The notes beneath the pieces are model-generated. The model was not told the DNA's origin. It searched no databases and saw nothing but the letters and a program-made list of their open reading frames with translations. Positions 1 to 13,924 of a stretch of 64,000 bases of DNA are shown here, in pieces. The stretch is taken from the NCBI RefSeq assembly GCF_021130785.1, contig NC_060211.1, positions 126,491,001-126,555,000 on the forward strand, written 5' to 3'. The number at the start of each line of letters is the position of its first letter. Position 1 is the first letter of the stretch. The DNA comes from Homalodisca vitripennis. Its lineage: Eukaryota; Arthropoda; Insecta; Hemiptera; Cicadellidae. Made by a program: the position numbers and the translations under genes.

Positions 1-1189
1 GCAATTATCTGAGAACATACTTACAGACAAAAATATAATATGAAATAAATAACATCATAAGTCAGCACTCAGCGTTTGGGCACTTGATAAAGTATTGTTG
101 CGTTCATTTCAAAATTGTGTACGGTGTTGAGGACGCGACGGTGGGTCACGGCAGTTTCACAAGAGCGGGCTGGACACAATTCTCTATCTTACAGTAAAAA
201 CAAAAGCGGTGCCCCACTGGACTGCCATGTAATATTTGTGGAGGAAGTGGCGTGGAACATGGAGGAGGATGGCCTCAATGTTGCGGTCCAAGACACTTCT
301 AATCGTTGCTATGATTGTCTCCTTTCCGCAAACATGTGGGCCGGATCTGCGCTCCCTTCGCCCCCGTCTAGCCTTCCCTCACTAACGAATAATGTGAAAA
401 TTCATGAGGCGTTAGTCAACATATTTGTAGGGTATCTTGACTTATGCATATCACAACATCTGTCTACGATAGATGTAAGTTATTGCTAGCTTAGTAATCT
501 ACCTAGGAAGAGATCGGGTTTAATATCTCTGAACATAGTGTTATTGTTTCCTATATCACTGAATGATGGCAACTATCCAGAAAATTCCCATCGCCTTCTC
601 AAAACTGATTGGGTTTTCTGTGCATATATTATGCACTAGTTTGCTTAAAATAAGAAGATACTAATCTGCCGCCTTCCTTTGAATATGGAGATAACCAGAT
701 CTTAAGATAAAATGTACTATTTTAAGGAAAAGCTTTAACTACCCTTTAGCCACAAACTTTCTATGAATTATATGGTTTAAAGGCATATTTTGAGGCAAAT
801 TAAAATGGATCTGGATAGTTTCTGCTGTAGGCAAGACTGAGGATGCTTATATATTTTTAAACTGGAAATGGCTTCGATTATATGTTCAAAGGAAGAACAC
901 TTTTGGGTAACAAGTTTCCCTTTTAAAATGGTGTGCCAAAGATTGAAAAATTCACACGAAATATCTTTATATTTTGAGTATTTCAAATAGTAACAACAGT
1001 CCTACTTATTTATATCTTTTTATAATTTGTGTTTAGCAGTAGATTGAATCAAAATAAAACGACCGACGTTTTAGTAAATAAAATATGTTATAATGATGGT
1101 AGGAAAAATAATTGCGAATGTACTTAAAACGTAATTACACACGTGTTAATCGAGTATCACCACGCATGGTGTGGGGCGCTGTCCTCTGC
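1..1189. other. Non-coding stretch with a GC-richer block at about 115-400
   Basis: AT-rich sequence apart from about 115-400, which is clearly GC-richer and holds an open frame of about 124 codons (115-489, +). That frame begins at GTG, not ATG, and shows no signal peptide, domain or repeat I recognise. A pyrimidine-rich tract ending in CTTACAG lies near 185-194 and could be a splice acceptor, so an untranslated or coding exon is possible. The rest shows nothing. Confidence 0.3.
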
Positions 1190-1195
1190 CCGCTT

Positions 1196-1385
1196 TAACT
1201 GGAGGCTGGAACATACCTAGCTTTCCCTTCTTCTAATGCAACATGATTGATATATAACCCCTCAGAGGTTCTTGAGAGGAGGCAGCCCCAACCCCCAACC
1301 TAACCCATCCTATCACTACGGAGACAAGCGCAAATGTCCTGTTAGGACTAAGTGTAATGAAAGGTTTATCTTATCCTAGTGAACA
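1196..1385 (+). repeat. Dispersed repeat family 1, copy a
   Basis: The block from TGGAGGCTGGAACATA through TTAGGACTAAGTGTAATGAA aligns by eye with 27400-27600 and with 13925-14035. All three share the tail motif TTAGGACTAAGTG(C/T)AAT. An inverted copy lies at 15431-15700. The copies are strongly diverged and no terminal repeats were found, so the class of element is unknown. Confidence 0.6.
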
Positions 1386-4300
1386 AATAAGATATTAATC
1401 GATAGAAATCACCGTAAGTTCTAGAACAAGATTGATGTCTTCAACCTCTTCTATCTCCCTATTAGGCATCATCTACATTTACTTGATGATAGACAATGGG
1501 CTCGATACCGGTGGTTAGTTACAGTACAATCAGGCCATTGTACATGGCGCAACTGTCATACAACTCATGTTCCAACGATAACTGTATTATTACGTGTGTG
1601 TTAGTGTTTACAAGAAATACGAAAAATACCTTACGGAATAGCTTACATAATAGATATTGTAAATAATTAAACATACTATGTTAAGTGTTTACAGTTTGGA
1701 ATGGCTCAAGATGAATTTTATGTGAAGGTTTTTTTATTTCACAAGGCTTTTTCTGAAGAAGAGTTTACAATTTATTTTTATTGTTATAATTCACTGTTGT
1801 TAGGCCAGGATCGATTTTAATGACTAAAAATATAATACCTTATATACTACCGTCAATTCAATCAAATTCATGTTGCAGTTTTAACCTATTGTATTTTTTA
1901 GTTATTTTTATTGACTTATAGTCCTTTCTTTTATATTGGAAGATTATTAGTACTTGATAAAATATTTAAATTACGTTCACAAATAACCATGCATGTTGTT
2001 GTATTAAAATACATTTTACTAACTGTTGAAAATTTTATTAAAACTTGATGTTTACCTAAAATATCAGTATTTCTCGTAGTGCTAATTAATTCATTCGTGC
2101 TCAATAAATATTATAACTGTCCTCCTTTTTTAATTGGGTAATAAATACAAACTGTTTTCGTAATAAAGCATCTAAATATTATATTTTTGTTTCAATAGTC
2201 AAGTTTAAAGTTTAAATGTTGGGAATGAGATAAGATCAACACTGAATTTTTAATCTAAAATAAACTTTTCCGTAGATACGAATTACATAGGCTCCGGTTT
2301 GTAAGTTACCTAAATAGTATTATGGTTAAAATTCTGAGGTAACTATTTAAAGATTACTTATTCGGTTACAGTATAAAAATCTGTATTTCATTAGTGAGAA
2401 CTAATGAAATACAGATTTTGAAAAAAACAGCCAATAAAACTGTTGACGGCGGGAAGAAACAAACTAGACCTATTTCTACACCTGAATTCGGTATTTAGTT
2501 AAAAAAATTTGGATTAATTATTCAGCAAATTAAAAGAAAATGGTGTCATAAAATTGTCATAAGCTCATATATCAATGGATAATAAAAGGAAGACACAATC
2601 ATGTGATATAAACTATGTTATACGCGTATAACTTCTTTCTGTTGTTCACAACACGCGTATTTTGGATTAGAAGAGTTCTTGAAATTAAGTATTTATACAT
2701 TTATTTGATAAATAAAAACGTATTAATAAGCAAGATAGCTCCGAATCTATTAAATACTCGTATGAGTTATCATGCTAAGGTATTATTAGGTAAGCGCTTC
2801 TCAGACTGTCTACTTTTATTTCTACTTTGTTAGTTCACGGCAATTGTTTAGTAATGTTTCTTTGTTTTAGGTGAGTTTTGGTGATAAGTGGAAAGTATTC
2901 AGATTTAGTGGGTAAGTTGATTAGTTAATAATGGTCCAGTAATAAATTCTATTTGGTATATACCTGATATATCTCTTGAGTAAAAATGGCATTTTGTTAT
3001 GAAAATAGAATATTATTTTGGAGCTCATTTTATATTGAGATGTGATTTAACTTTTAAAAGTCAGTTTGAGTATTAGTTTGTTTGATGTTGATAAAGTTAT
3101 ACAGTATTTCCATACATGATGTGCTGGTTGAATTTACATTCGTCAGAAATTATCTGATATAAATAATGGAAGATCATTTTGTTTCGTCAAAATATGCAGT
3201 TCTTCAATTAAAAAATAATACATACGCATTGCCAGACGATTTCTAAAAATGTAAATCTGTCCAAACGATGTTTTGATTAAACAGTCATTTTGGTATTGTA
3301 AACATGCTTTTATAGAAAAATCAATGTCCTACAAGATGGTTTATACTTCTAACATATATACATGTTAAAATGCTATGTCATGTCGATCAGTGGAAAATCA
3401 TTAATGATAACGTTCTTTACATATACATATAATAGGTTAATATTACAACACCTGTCAAACAAAATCAAAGATTTGGGTTCCGTGCATTTTAGGAGTGTTA
3501 ACATTATTTCTTAACATAATGGGTTCTAAGAAATTTTATAATAAAGCAATGATAAATGTATAATTTGTGTATTGGAAGAAATGAAACCGATTCATAGCTA
3601 TCATGAATCTCAACGAGTTAAAAATTATTTCAAATATATACATTTTACATTTGTATATTTTTATGTTATAACTTATTTATTGAACGTTAAACTCTTTTTA
3701 CGTCAAAATATATTATAATGAAGATGGCTAGACCTATAAATAGAAAACTAACAATACATATAAGCAAATTTAAGCATGACAATGACGTAATGGATCGGCA
3801 ACATTATAAATAGGTAAATTATTTTAATAAACATTTAACAGTAAGTAGCTGCTTAACTAAGTAACTATTAATTAAGTCGATAGCCATAATAATAAATTAG
3901 AAGTTGTCAAATAACATAATAACCAAGATAATAATACTTACAAAATAAATAAACTATAATGAATATTAATAACAGTTCAAAAACAGATAATAATAAAACA
4001 GCAACGTAAAGATAAGTAAACATTAAAAATACAATTACAATTAATCAACAATAAAATGCGGCAGAAAGTAAGGTATCACAGAAAGATTAAAGCATTGGGA
4101 TTAGTATAAAAAAATCCATATTGCCATCATAATTTAGCTGGGTATAAATAATGATGCGCTGATTATATGATCTGTAATGATAAACTGATAATATAATCTG
4201 CAGATATATATGCCTTGAAATGCAATCTTTAGATAGGAATAGACTTCAAAAAACGTAAAGAATACTATTGTTATATAGTATCGAGGGTGGCAGTGGTCTT

Positions 4301-7128
4301 TTGGTTTTCCAACGGAATGCCCGTGAGAACCTAAGCTAAGTTTAAACTTCCAAAACCATATGAGACACAATAGCAGCGGTCCTATAATGAATTTTATTTT
4401 TAATTAGGATGTATTTTTACAACAAGTACGTTTATTTGTAGTAAATTTTCAACTATGACAGTTAAAAAAAGTGGTTTCAAACATTTTCTACTTTTATTTC
4501 TTTGACCGGTTCCAGCCTAGCCATATGGACACCGTAGTATGCAGCATGTACACCCATAATGTGCTAAAACCTCAGTTTACAATCTGGAATATTAAAGGCT
4601 AAACTGTTTTCTATCACATTTATCGTAAAGCCAACAAGTCTTACTAATATTTAAAATATGAATTTAATTTAACTATTTAATTTAACACTTACTGTACTTC
4701 CGCCAGTAGTACGGAAGACGTCTGCTAGCCGCGCACTTTCACAATTTGAGAAGCATCAGAGCTCATGTAACTCGATTTGCTTACCCCGCTGTACTCGCTG
4801 TACCCATTGATCAAGGCTAGTAACCTTTTAAAGTAGTAAGTGTAAAGTAGAAGTATTACCAATCCTAGTAGGCAAACTTTTCTTCACAAATCAGATGAAG
4901 TCAAGTTCCTTCTAAGGGGCTAATCTAGTTTTTCGTCAAACATCTTTAGAGGGAAACTACGTACTAGAAAGGTATGGTGTCAGTGCGATATTTTACAAGA
5001 CTCCCAATCTTACCTGTCGAATTAGTAAGCATAATCATAGGAGGGACTGACATTTTTCAACTAAACGTGCACAGATAGCAAAGAGTAACTCAGAACCGTG
5101 TTTAAAATTCTATGATGAGAAATCATTGCCAATAATATTAATAACACAAACGATAATAATTCTGTAATGGTTTTAGAAATCTTCTTGAAATTTGAGTATT
5201 CATAGTTTTGTGAATGGACCTAACATCAATGTGAACTTAGTAATCTTGCTTTAAATAAAAAATGAAATACCTGATTTTTACGTGAAGGGCACAAAGAGAT
5301 ATTAGATCTTCAAAATGATGCAATTCAATTTTGCAATAAATTGTTTATAATTTTAGATTCGGGGAAGTTTTGGGATTTGGATACTGCTCAAACCAATATT
5401 TAGATACAAAAAGCAGTATTTTAAATGCACTTATTGCAAAAGGCATTCCAACAATTCAAATTCATTTGCTTTTTTCCAGCTGTAAATAAGATACTTCATG
5501 TTTTATAAAAAAACTGTGCATGGATTACTCCGAAAAGTTCATTCGAAATCTAGCAGCCAGAATTCACAATGTTTTGGTTAGAATGTGATAGGGTGAATAT
5601 CAAGTTTTATCCAATACTATATTTTTTACGATACAGATTACAATTAGAGGGGTTACTTTCCCACATTATCCTAGTTTTTTGTCGTTTCAGGTTTAACGTA
5701 AATTAAAAATACTACAAAACTTAATGTTTAACGTTATTAGAGTTAAAGCTAAAAAGTGCTTACAATTAAATTTAAAACATGCAACAACCTCTTTCGGTTT
5801 TAAGGAAATGTTCATTTATATTCGGAAATGCTTTTTAAGGAACAAAAATTATAAGCGCTAACGTAACGATAGCTAGGATCATATCGTTGAATCGGATATT
5901 GAATATGGTCTGAAACTATTATAATGATGGCAGTGAAATTCCGACGGCGTAGTCTGAAACCGGTTAGCGGCCTCTAACAATAGCACAATTTACATAGAAA
6001 GTTATGTATCTTAATGTGTATTCAATATCTCCTGTTTAATTAACTGATGAGCCCGTGGCAATGGGCGCGTGAGACACGAGGCAGCTCCGCACAATGGCGG
6101 GCTCAGCGCTCTGATTCTCACTTGGCTTCACTAGTGTTATTAGGGCACACGTCGCCTCTCTTAATTGTTATTCTTCCATAATGTTGTGCACAATGGAAAG
6201 GAGCTTAGGTAGCTGTAACTGTAACGAGCTCATAGTTTTAATTGTTTTCACAAACTGTGTTGGTTTCTTTCCTGTTGTGGGTTTCTAGTTTGGTAGGACT
6301 TAGTATTTTAATGGTTAAATCTCGCATTGTTGTAGGAATTTCTCGCAGCACGTATTTTTTTCTTAATTTTTGCATTTTAGTTTTTTATAACTTGAATCAA
6401 CTCCGAACCCTTGAAAAGTCTCCAATCTCTTTCATTGTTTCTCTTGTCATCTCCATTGCAGTGCCAACCGCTTAATTTATATGTTTTCTTTTCACATTTG
6501 TTACTAGCTTTTGATTTTTTTTCTAAATTTATAGCAATATACTGAATCGTAGCAGATGTAAATATTCATTCAAAATATTTTTTTTTTATTAAAAGCACAT
6601 TTGTAACTATACATTTTATGTTAACATACTTATGTACTGTCAATTTTTAAAAATCAAGCTACATAGAATTTAAATTTTTTTATAAATATAAAAAAAAATT
6701 ATTCTACTTAGCTTCCAAAAATGTTGACAGAGTTTAATAATGTCTACTGTATATTATGGTGCTATGATATAATTCTAAATAATTTGATGTTGTAATAAAA
6801 AATATTAAAGTAAATCGAGAATGAATAAACAAAAGAAATGAGATAGCTGTGTGATCCTCGCAAAAACCCCGTAAAGGCGGAATAAGACGTTAATAGGCCT
6901 CTTCTTAAAAAAAGTGATAAATTTATACAATTATTATGTTTAGCTGAGACGTTTCTCTACAACTTCTCATAGTTTTAATGATGACAGTTGGTCTAGTTGT
7001 TATATTTTAATGGATCAAAGTATAATCTATATGTATGAAATAAGTGCATTAAATATATTTAGGTTATTTTAACAGAAGCAAATGTGAGTACAAGATCAAA
7101 TTTGTGGCTGTAAAATAAACATTGAAAG
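1386..7128. other. Non-coding AT-rich stretch
   Basis: No convincing gene. All open frames are short and low-complexity. Two things stand out: the perfect hairpin at 2376-2419, and an isolated GC-richer patch at about 6045-6160 that could be a regulatory element or an untranslated exon but has no recognisable motif. Confidence 0.5.
2376..2419. repeat. Perfect inverted repeat, 20-bp arms
   Basis: Left arm 2376-2395 and right arm 2400-2419 are exact reverse complements, separated by the 4-base loop GAGA. It lies in AT-rich non-coding DNA and is not flanked by anything transposon-like. Confidence 0.9.
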
Positions 7129-7130
7129 TA

Positions 7131-8457
7131 CAGGGTGGGGCAGGGAAGTATCCCTAACTTTGAAGGTAAATAGAAAAAAAACGAAAAGTGTTAGAACAAA
7201 ACTTTATTGTGGCATCAAAAGGGTACAGATGGAAGTTAATTCTTACTTTGTTTTAAACAATACATCATTCAATTAATGTCCCTCATTGTCAACACACTGA
7301 TCTAGTCTGGTTCTGAAGTTCTGCATAACTCTGCGAAGCATTTGTTGTGGAATGCGGGCAACTTCAACGCGAATTGCATCCTTCAAGTCTTGTAGGGTTC
7401 TGGGTCGATGTTTAAACACTTCACTCTTGAGGTATCCCCATAAAAATTAATCACACGGAGTTAAATCCGGCGAGCGCGCAGGCCATGGAATGTCATCATA
7501 CCGGGAGATTAATCGCCCGGGGAACATTTCCCTCAAAACAGCCATCGAATGTCTAGCAGTATGGGCTGTGGCACCATCCTGCTGAAACCACACACTACTC
7601 CAAAATTATTCTGTTGCAATTATGGTGCAAGAAATTGTTGGAGCATGTTTACATACCGCTCGGAATTGATGGTAACACAACGATTGTCCTCCTTGAAGAA
7701 ATAAGGCCCAATTATGCCTTCACTGCTGATTGCACACCAAACAGTCACTTTTTCACTGTGTAGAGGCCTCTCATGAACTACCCTAGGGTTTGCACCACTC
7801 CAATAACGCATATTCTGCTTATTAACAACTCCAGAAATGTGGAAGTACGCTTCGTCACTAAACAAAACTCGTGCATCATGAGGCAAGTCAGCAATTAAAG
7901 TTTCACATGCCTGTACTCGTTGTTGCCAGTCCCGTTGTGTGAGTTCTTGAACGATGACCATCTTGTATGGATGGAAGTGGAGTTCTTCGTGGAGAATACG
8001 ACGCACAGTGCGATTAGACAATGCAAGGGCGGATGCATGCTTGCGGGCAGAACGCTTAGGAGACTGCAAGATCGATCTTCTGACACGGTCAATTTTTTCT
8101 GGAGTTCGGACAGTTCTCCGAGCCCCAACTCTCTTTTTCACTACACTACCACATGCACGGAAGTTTTCCACCCACAACAAAATGGATTTGCGGTCAGGAA
8201 CAGGGTTGCGAGGGGGAATCCGATAACGAGTTCGCAGCGCACGCTGCACTGCAACAATAGACTTATTCTGAGAAAAATACGTCTCGACAGCAAAAGCGCG
8301 TTGCTCATTCGACCAAGCCATGTCTACAACTGAAAGCGCTACTATCGGAAAATTCAGTGGCCACAGCGTCATTCGAAACCTACCCCCACTCCTCCAACAT
8401 GTCCCCACTACTCACAATGCCACCTCGAAAGTAGGGATGTTTCCCTGCCCCACCCTG
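7131..8457 (-). mobile_element. Degenerate Tc1/mariner-superfamily transposon, DD41D type
   Basis: A complete but inactive DNA transposon of 1327 bp. Both ends begin CAGGGTGGGGCAGGGAA, followed by two mismatches and then ATCCCTA, giving inverted repeats of about 26 bp (7131-7156 and 8432-8457). TA dinucleotides flank the ends at 7129-7130 and 8458-8459, as expected for the TA target-site duplication of this superfamily. The interior is filled by a broken transposase gene on the minus strand. The spacing of the last two catalytic acids is 41 residues, which matches the DD41D group (rosa/Visitor-like) rather than DD34D mariner. Both ends and the TA duplication are intact, so the relic is moderately old and not rearranged. 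With the transposase broken, it could move only if supplied in trans. Confidence 0.9.
7273..8321 (-). pseudogene. Broken DD41D mariner-type transposase
   Basis: Relic of a cut-and-paste transposase. The likely start is the ATG at 8319-8321 (MAWSNEQRAF...), because an N-terminal helix-turn-helix region follows; a longer open frame upstream to 8408 is less likely to be native. The first catalytic Asp lies in VLFSDEAYFHI, the second in WFQQDGATAHTA and the third in SPDLTPCD, 41 residues later. Three lesions are visible: a TAA stop at 7620-7622, where GAA would be expected; an extra TG dinucleotide (GTGTG run near 7588-7595) that shifts the frame; and a TAA at 7447-7449, directly after the third Asp. 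Removing the 2-bp insertion leaves 1047 bp, or 349 codons including the stop at 7273-7275, the usual family length. This supports the reading of the lesions. Confidence 0.88.
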
Positions 8458-9288
8458 TACATAAACTTTGTACATGTTAATGTTTTTTTAGTTTTCTGAC
8501 AAATCGTCTTCGTTTGCAGTACGTCAAGGAATTTATTAGATCTGACTTAAATACTTGATTACGATTTAATAAAACACACAATGACGATTTTTAGTTTAAT
8601 GTGTAGAATCTTGTTCAATTGACTATTTTAAATATTTAGAAATAGAGACCTTAGGTCTCTAAATATGATACAAACTTTAGATAACTGTCAAACTTTCATG
8701 GAACTATTAGTTGGATTTATCTTTTCAATACCAACTTACAGTTTTAGCTATCGTACCAAGCAAATTACTACCAGTTACCTACAGTCACAATAAAAATGCG
8801 ATAAAATAATCCTCGACACTTTAACGGTTGTACACAAAAATAATCTAACAACAGAAACATAACTGTACAGTATGATACTATCGAGTTCATACTTATTTTT
8901 AGTCTTAGGTGTAACCTTTTGACTACTACAGTAGATGATTAGAGTTGTTTTTCAGGACTATGAGGAAAGAGAGATCTGATACTGCTTGTAATGAACAATA
9001 ATAATTCAATCTCCTACGAGTCGAGAGGACGCATTAATTCTCAAAAGTTATTAACAGATTGTCCGACACGCGTGTAGTAGACCTATATCTTAGTCAGCTG
9101 TTCAGATTGCTCCTAGAACCTCTGTAAAGCTATTACACACATTAAAGTGTGTCACATGGATGCCACATGATCAGTTGGTGTGACATCGGAGTGAAAGCAA
9201 CCAATCTCAGACTCACTGCCATTCTGGTTTATTACTTATGTGTACCATCATTGCACTCACCTAAACCTAAATATTGCACTTTGTTTAT

Positions 9289-9425
9289 TGGTTGAACGTT
9301 AGCGAAGCCTTTCACTCTTAGGGCTGGAAAAAGTTCATTTTTATCAGTCTCTCCACCTCGAAAAAAAACTTTTGTATAGATTTAAAATTTTGCATGAAGC
9401 TGCTTTCTACATAAAGAACATCGAC
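9289..9425 (-). repeat. Dispersed repeat family 2, copy a
   Basis: Read on the minus strand, this block matches 11555-11685. It carries GCTTCATGCAAAATTTTAAAT, a GGAGAGACTGATAAA segment, CCAGCCCTAAGAGTGAAAGG and GCTTCGCTAACG. The paired copy has AGCTTCATGCAACATTTCAA, GGAGAGATAGACGGACAGG, CAGCCTCTCGAGTAATA and GCTTCGCTAATG in the same order. No terminal repeats were identified. Confidence 0.6.
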
Positions 9426-9662
9426 TTGGTGCATCTCACTCAACCTAATTTGGCTGTGCGTTAGCGTACATTTGTACTTTGGTCTTATGGGTGACCATGA
9501 TTGCAACGGGAAAATATCAGAATACATACATTTGTTAACAAGCTTATTATAAACAAGCACATAAGGTTTTAACATATGGCATGATAATATTAACACGAGT
9601 AACCAACTACCCCAACACATACAACAGAATGTTTTGATGACTTGATGTGTAGCATGACATAG

Positions 9663-9698
9663 AATTAGTAAGCCTATCACTCAGTAGGCTTACTAATT
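9663..9698. repeat. Perfect inverted repeat, 14-bp arms
   Basis: Arms 9663-9676 and 9685-9698 (AATTAGTAAGCCTA and its complement) are separated by 8 bases. Confidence 0.85.
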
Positions 9699-11554
9699 TA
9701 TCTTCTATTAAATAACATAATTTACATATTTTGCTAACCATAATAGCTCTTGACACTCCTGGTATTTTATAATATTGCGTTGGTAGGACAAAGGTTTCTC
9801 GCTTGCAAACCTTAATAAAAATACACTCAATTTGTTCGGATACTCACAGAACATTTGTTCCTTAACAACAAAAACCATTTTTTACAATGCATCTTATGTG
9901 TTTCGCAAATAATATTTTTGTTATTTATTCTCTATCATATGCTACCCGACTAAAATATAAAAATCGTTTCCATTGAATTATGCAATAAACTAACACTGAA
10001 AAAAGCATCTACATAGTGTAAAGGGCAGTGTATTTGCCTAAGATATTAGATTAATTTTATAGTCTTGACATTCGGTAGTAGAACGAACATAAAGAAATAA
10101 AATAAATATCAGGTTTCATCACTTACTTTTTTTACTTAGTAATTAGTTACATTTAGTAAACTTAACTTTTAAATACTTTTTCATAAACATTACATGCTTA
10201 TGATAGCCAGTAACAACTTTTACTGTTCTTGCAAATTATATACCCTGAATTTAATAACTGCATTTATATCAACTAACTATATACTTACAGTTTTTACATC
10301 TTAGATCGCAGTAGAATGTTCTAAGGGTTGAGGTGGCCTGCGTGATCTGAACATTTTTCTATCGCAAAACTAAATAACCAGTAAATTAAAACTACTTCAG
10401 TAAGTATTCAGATACATTTTTTTATTAACTTCAGACACTAGTGTGCATGTTAGGAAGTTATCAATGGGAAAGACTGAATGAAATACAAAAGTAGACGTTT
10501 AATCCCATGTGATAAAATCGGTGTGTCAGTACAAAAAATCGTTACATTTTCTGATATGAGTTAATATAGTTTTTTCATTCACATGTGACTTAGGCTGCTC
10601 AGTTCTAACATGTAACATGTCGAAAATATCCGTGTACCCGAGATTATAAAATAGATTCACATACGAAGCCCATAGATTACATAATTTCAAAGTATCGTCT
10701 TCTAACATTGTGGATAGTCATATTTTTCTAATGTAGCATTGTAATGGACGTAGAGGTTGATGCAGTAGAAGCCGTAAGGTAAACCAGGGTTATCGTACGA
10801 AGTGTATAGGGTAAAGTTCCCGATTCACGCAAATATAATTTGCGGACTAAACTAACATTTGGACAGTATATGAAGTATATGATTGCTCTTAGGTGTCAAA
10901 TTTCACCAATTTTAACAGAAAGTAAAATATGCTCAATGGCAATAGAGACTATGAAATTACGAATTGTTATTCCGTTTAAGGTGCGAAACCACACTACGTG
11001 CCACGTAACAGGCTTGCTGAGATTGCATCCGGAATATCTCCCTCGAGATGTCCTGCGGGCAAATAGACAAGTCATATTGAAATGAAATTTAAATAAAAAT
11101 TAAGCTCAGCCAAATTCCATACTTGTGCATGAACTATCCACAATTTAAAGTCTATGGATGAAATCTTTCTCGGGATATCTTGCCACATGATACATTCACA
11201 TTTTTGTTCATTCATTTATGTTTCATGCCAGTGTTCACATAATAAAGGTCCCGGTAAGGTAAGGAGGGTACTACAACGCAAGATTGCGCTGAAATAACAT
11301 ATTGTCACTGACTTCTAACATTGACTTTCAAATCTTTTTCTTTTTTTTTTTACTCTATGAATGAAACCATCCAATTTAAAAAGCCATATAGTTGTATTAG
11401 TTGGTTTAAAATTTTCTTGTTTCCATCAATGTTAACCATAAAACTAATGGTTTAAAATTATTAAATTATTTAATATTCACTCTAACGCTCAATCAAATCC
11501 CATGGAGTGACATGCATCACCATTTAATTCAGTGTTGGCTATGTAGAAATGAAG

Positions 11555-11685
11555 CTTCATGCAACATTTCAAATCTGTAGGTCATTTACTTTTCGAAATA
11601 TCGTGGGGAGAGATAGACGGACAGGTAATGAAACCCTTTCAGCCTCTCGAGTAATAAGCTTCGCTAATGCTTAGTGAATTACTGT
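11555..11685 (+). repeat. Dispersed repeat family 2, copy b
   Basis: Partner of the minus-strand copy at 9289-9425, with the same order of motifs. Degenerate related fragments may lie at about 10975-11180 (for example CGAGATGTCCTGCGGGCAAA), which would make 9.3-11.7 kb a cluster of this family. Confidence 0.6.
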
Positions 11686-13924
11686 AATTTTTATTTCACT
11701 TTACTAAAAGTCTTTAGCCCTTCATTTAGCACGTATCCATTTAGATACATCATCCTGAGCGTGTCTATATTTAGTCGTGTAACGCTCTCACTATATACTG
11801 CCAAGAAAACAGTTAAAAGTCATGCATATTACAAATAAATATTTGTTGAACAGTGCAATAACAACTAAAGCATAAAAGAACAATCTGGCCGTATGATGAT
11901 CATTTACTGTAGCTCCTAAAAGCCTCTTTAAACTTAACTCATTAAGGAATTAAAGTTCATTTCAATCCTTAACATTAGTTATGTATGTACAAATAAATAT
12001 AACTATAGGTCAACTAAATTATATTACTGTAAATATTTTCAGTTGACTAAAATAACATATCAATTATGTACAACTTTTCTGTATCATAAAGGTGCTGGAA
12101 GGTTGTTGAAATTCTAGGAGTGAATATTGTGGGTAACGCAATGATTTTTCAACTTATGAGCTACAAAAATATCATGAACTAATATTTAATTTTTATGTGT
12201 GCAAACCCTTATATACAGATCATTAAATTTTAAAAATATATTTGTATAATTTCGAGGCATGGTGGGTGGTTTTTCAATGCAGTGAAATTATTTGCAGTGA
12301 TTCCATACGGGCCAATAATACTTAAGAAACTATGTGATTATGGCTACATCACAACGGAAAGAGAACTGAAACATTAATCTGTAATGTAATTTAGTGCTAA
12401 AGAAAAAGGAGAAAAGGAAAGTAATGCTTTATTAATGTTACTAAACTTAGCGGAAACGGGTTTAATTCAATTAATTATTTCGATGTTATCCAATTTAAGA
12501 TTTTTATCAGTAGCAAATCAATTTGTGCTATTTACCATTTTCGAGATTCCGTTTCGCTATAAAACATGACCAATCATGTCTAGAATGCAATAATAGAATA
12601 GTCAAAATTAGCTGACTGTTGGAAACCAGTTAGCAAACACATATATGAGACTTGTTACTAATCGATACAATGTATAAAACCGCAACAATTATGAGATTGA
12701 TTAGAAAATGGGAAAGGGAAATAGTTTTCGTAACCTTTTCGTTGTGTAATACATCATACTGCGATATCAGTGCCTGTATGTTGTCCTTCATAGTGATATT
12801 ATCCCATATAAAAATAAATAAAATAATAATTAAAATACAAAATGGTTAAAACTTATAATATAAAGCAATGCTTAAATTACAATTAACCTACATTATCCTA
12901 CTGGTATACATTACATGTACATTATATAGGACACCTTGTTATGGCGGATGGACTCTCTCTCTGTTATGTGTCTTCATGGCAGAAATACTCTACAGGCAGA
13001 TGAAAACATTCATCAACGAAAACAAATCCATAGCTAAGATTTATTTACTAGCGTATTACTATTTGATAGCCAAATAAACTAGTTAACAATAAAATATAAA
13101 CAATAAAAACAAAGATAGTGAAATATCAAAATAGCTTAAACACAAGTGGAAAATGTGACCTTGCCGTTCAATTCAGTTACTTCTTTACTAGTGGATGATA
13201 AAGTGGAGAGTCATGTAATATTTAAGAAAATAGAATTTTAATTTTAGAGAAAAATCAATAAACCAAATTTAATAATTAAATCCACAAATTGTTTTTGTTT
13301 TGCAAAATTATACTAACTTATTTTAAAACTGTGACCATTATTCACAAACTATAGTACCAGGACGTTTAAATTTGCAATTAATAATGTTTAGTTTATTCAT
13401 GGTATTCTTCAGTACACATATATCAACGTACAAAATAAATAAAATAATACTTAAAATAAAAAAGTTAAAATTCGAGAAATATAAGCAATGTTTAAAATTA
13501 TCTGTAAAACATCTAATATAATTAAAACATTTAAACGTTTAAATGTACTAACTATGATTTCTGAGATAAAAGGTTTATTTGACCTCTGGCTCAATTAAGG
13601 TAACACTCATTTCTAATCAATTATAAATAGAAAATCTAAGTCAGTCTTTAAAATAATCGTGGTATAGTAAAGTCATCTCCAGCTATATGTTTAAATATTC
13701 GTTTTAATTATATCGTTGTTGAGTAACAATGAACTTGCAGAAAAATCCATACAGAAGCCGTATACTAATTAATAAATGTAATTATACATTTATTTTATTT
13801 TTTATTTTTGTGTGTGTTAATTTTAATTATTCGTATGACAATTATTGAAGCCCCAAGAGGGTTCACGTTTTGATAGTTAATATATTCGTTAAAGTACACT
13901 GAGTGCAGAAAAATCCTTTAATAT

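Noticed and set aside
115..489. 124-codon open frame at the window start as a gene
   Set aside because: Starts at GTG, has no domain or signal peptide and no clear splice framing; kept only as an unexplained GC-richer block.
7895..8333. Plus- and minus-strand frames of 77-137 codons within the transposon
   Set aside because: Out-of-frame or antisense shadows of the broken transposase.
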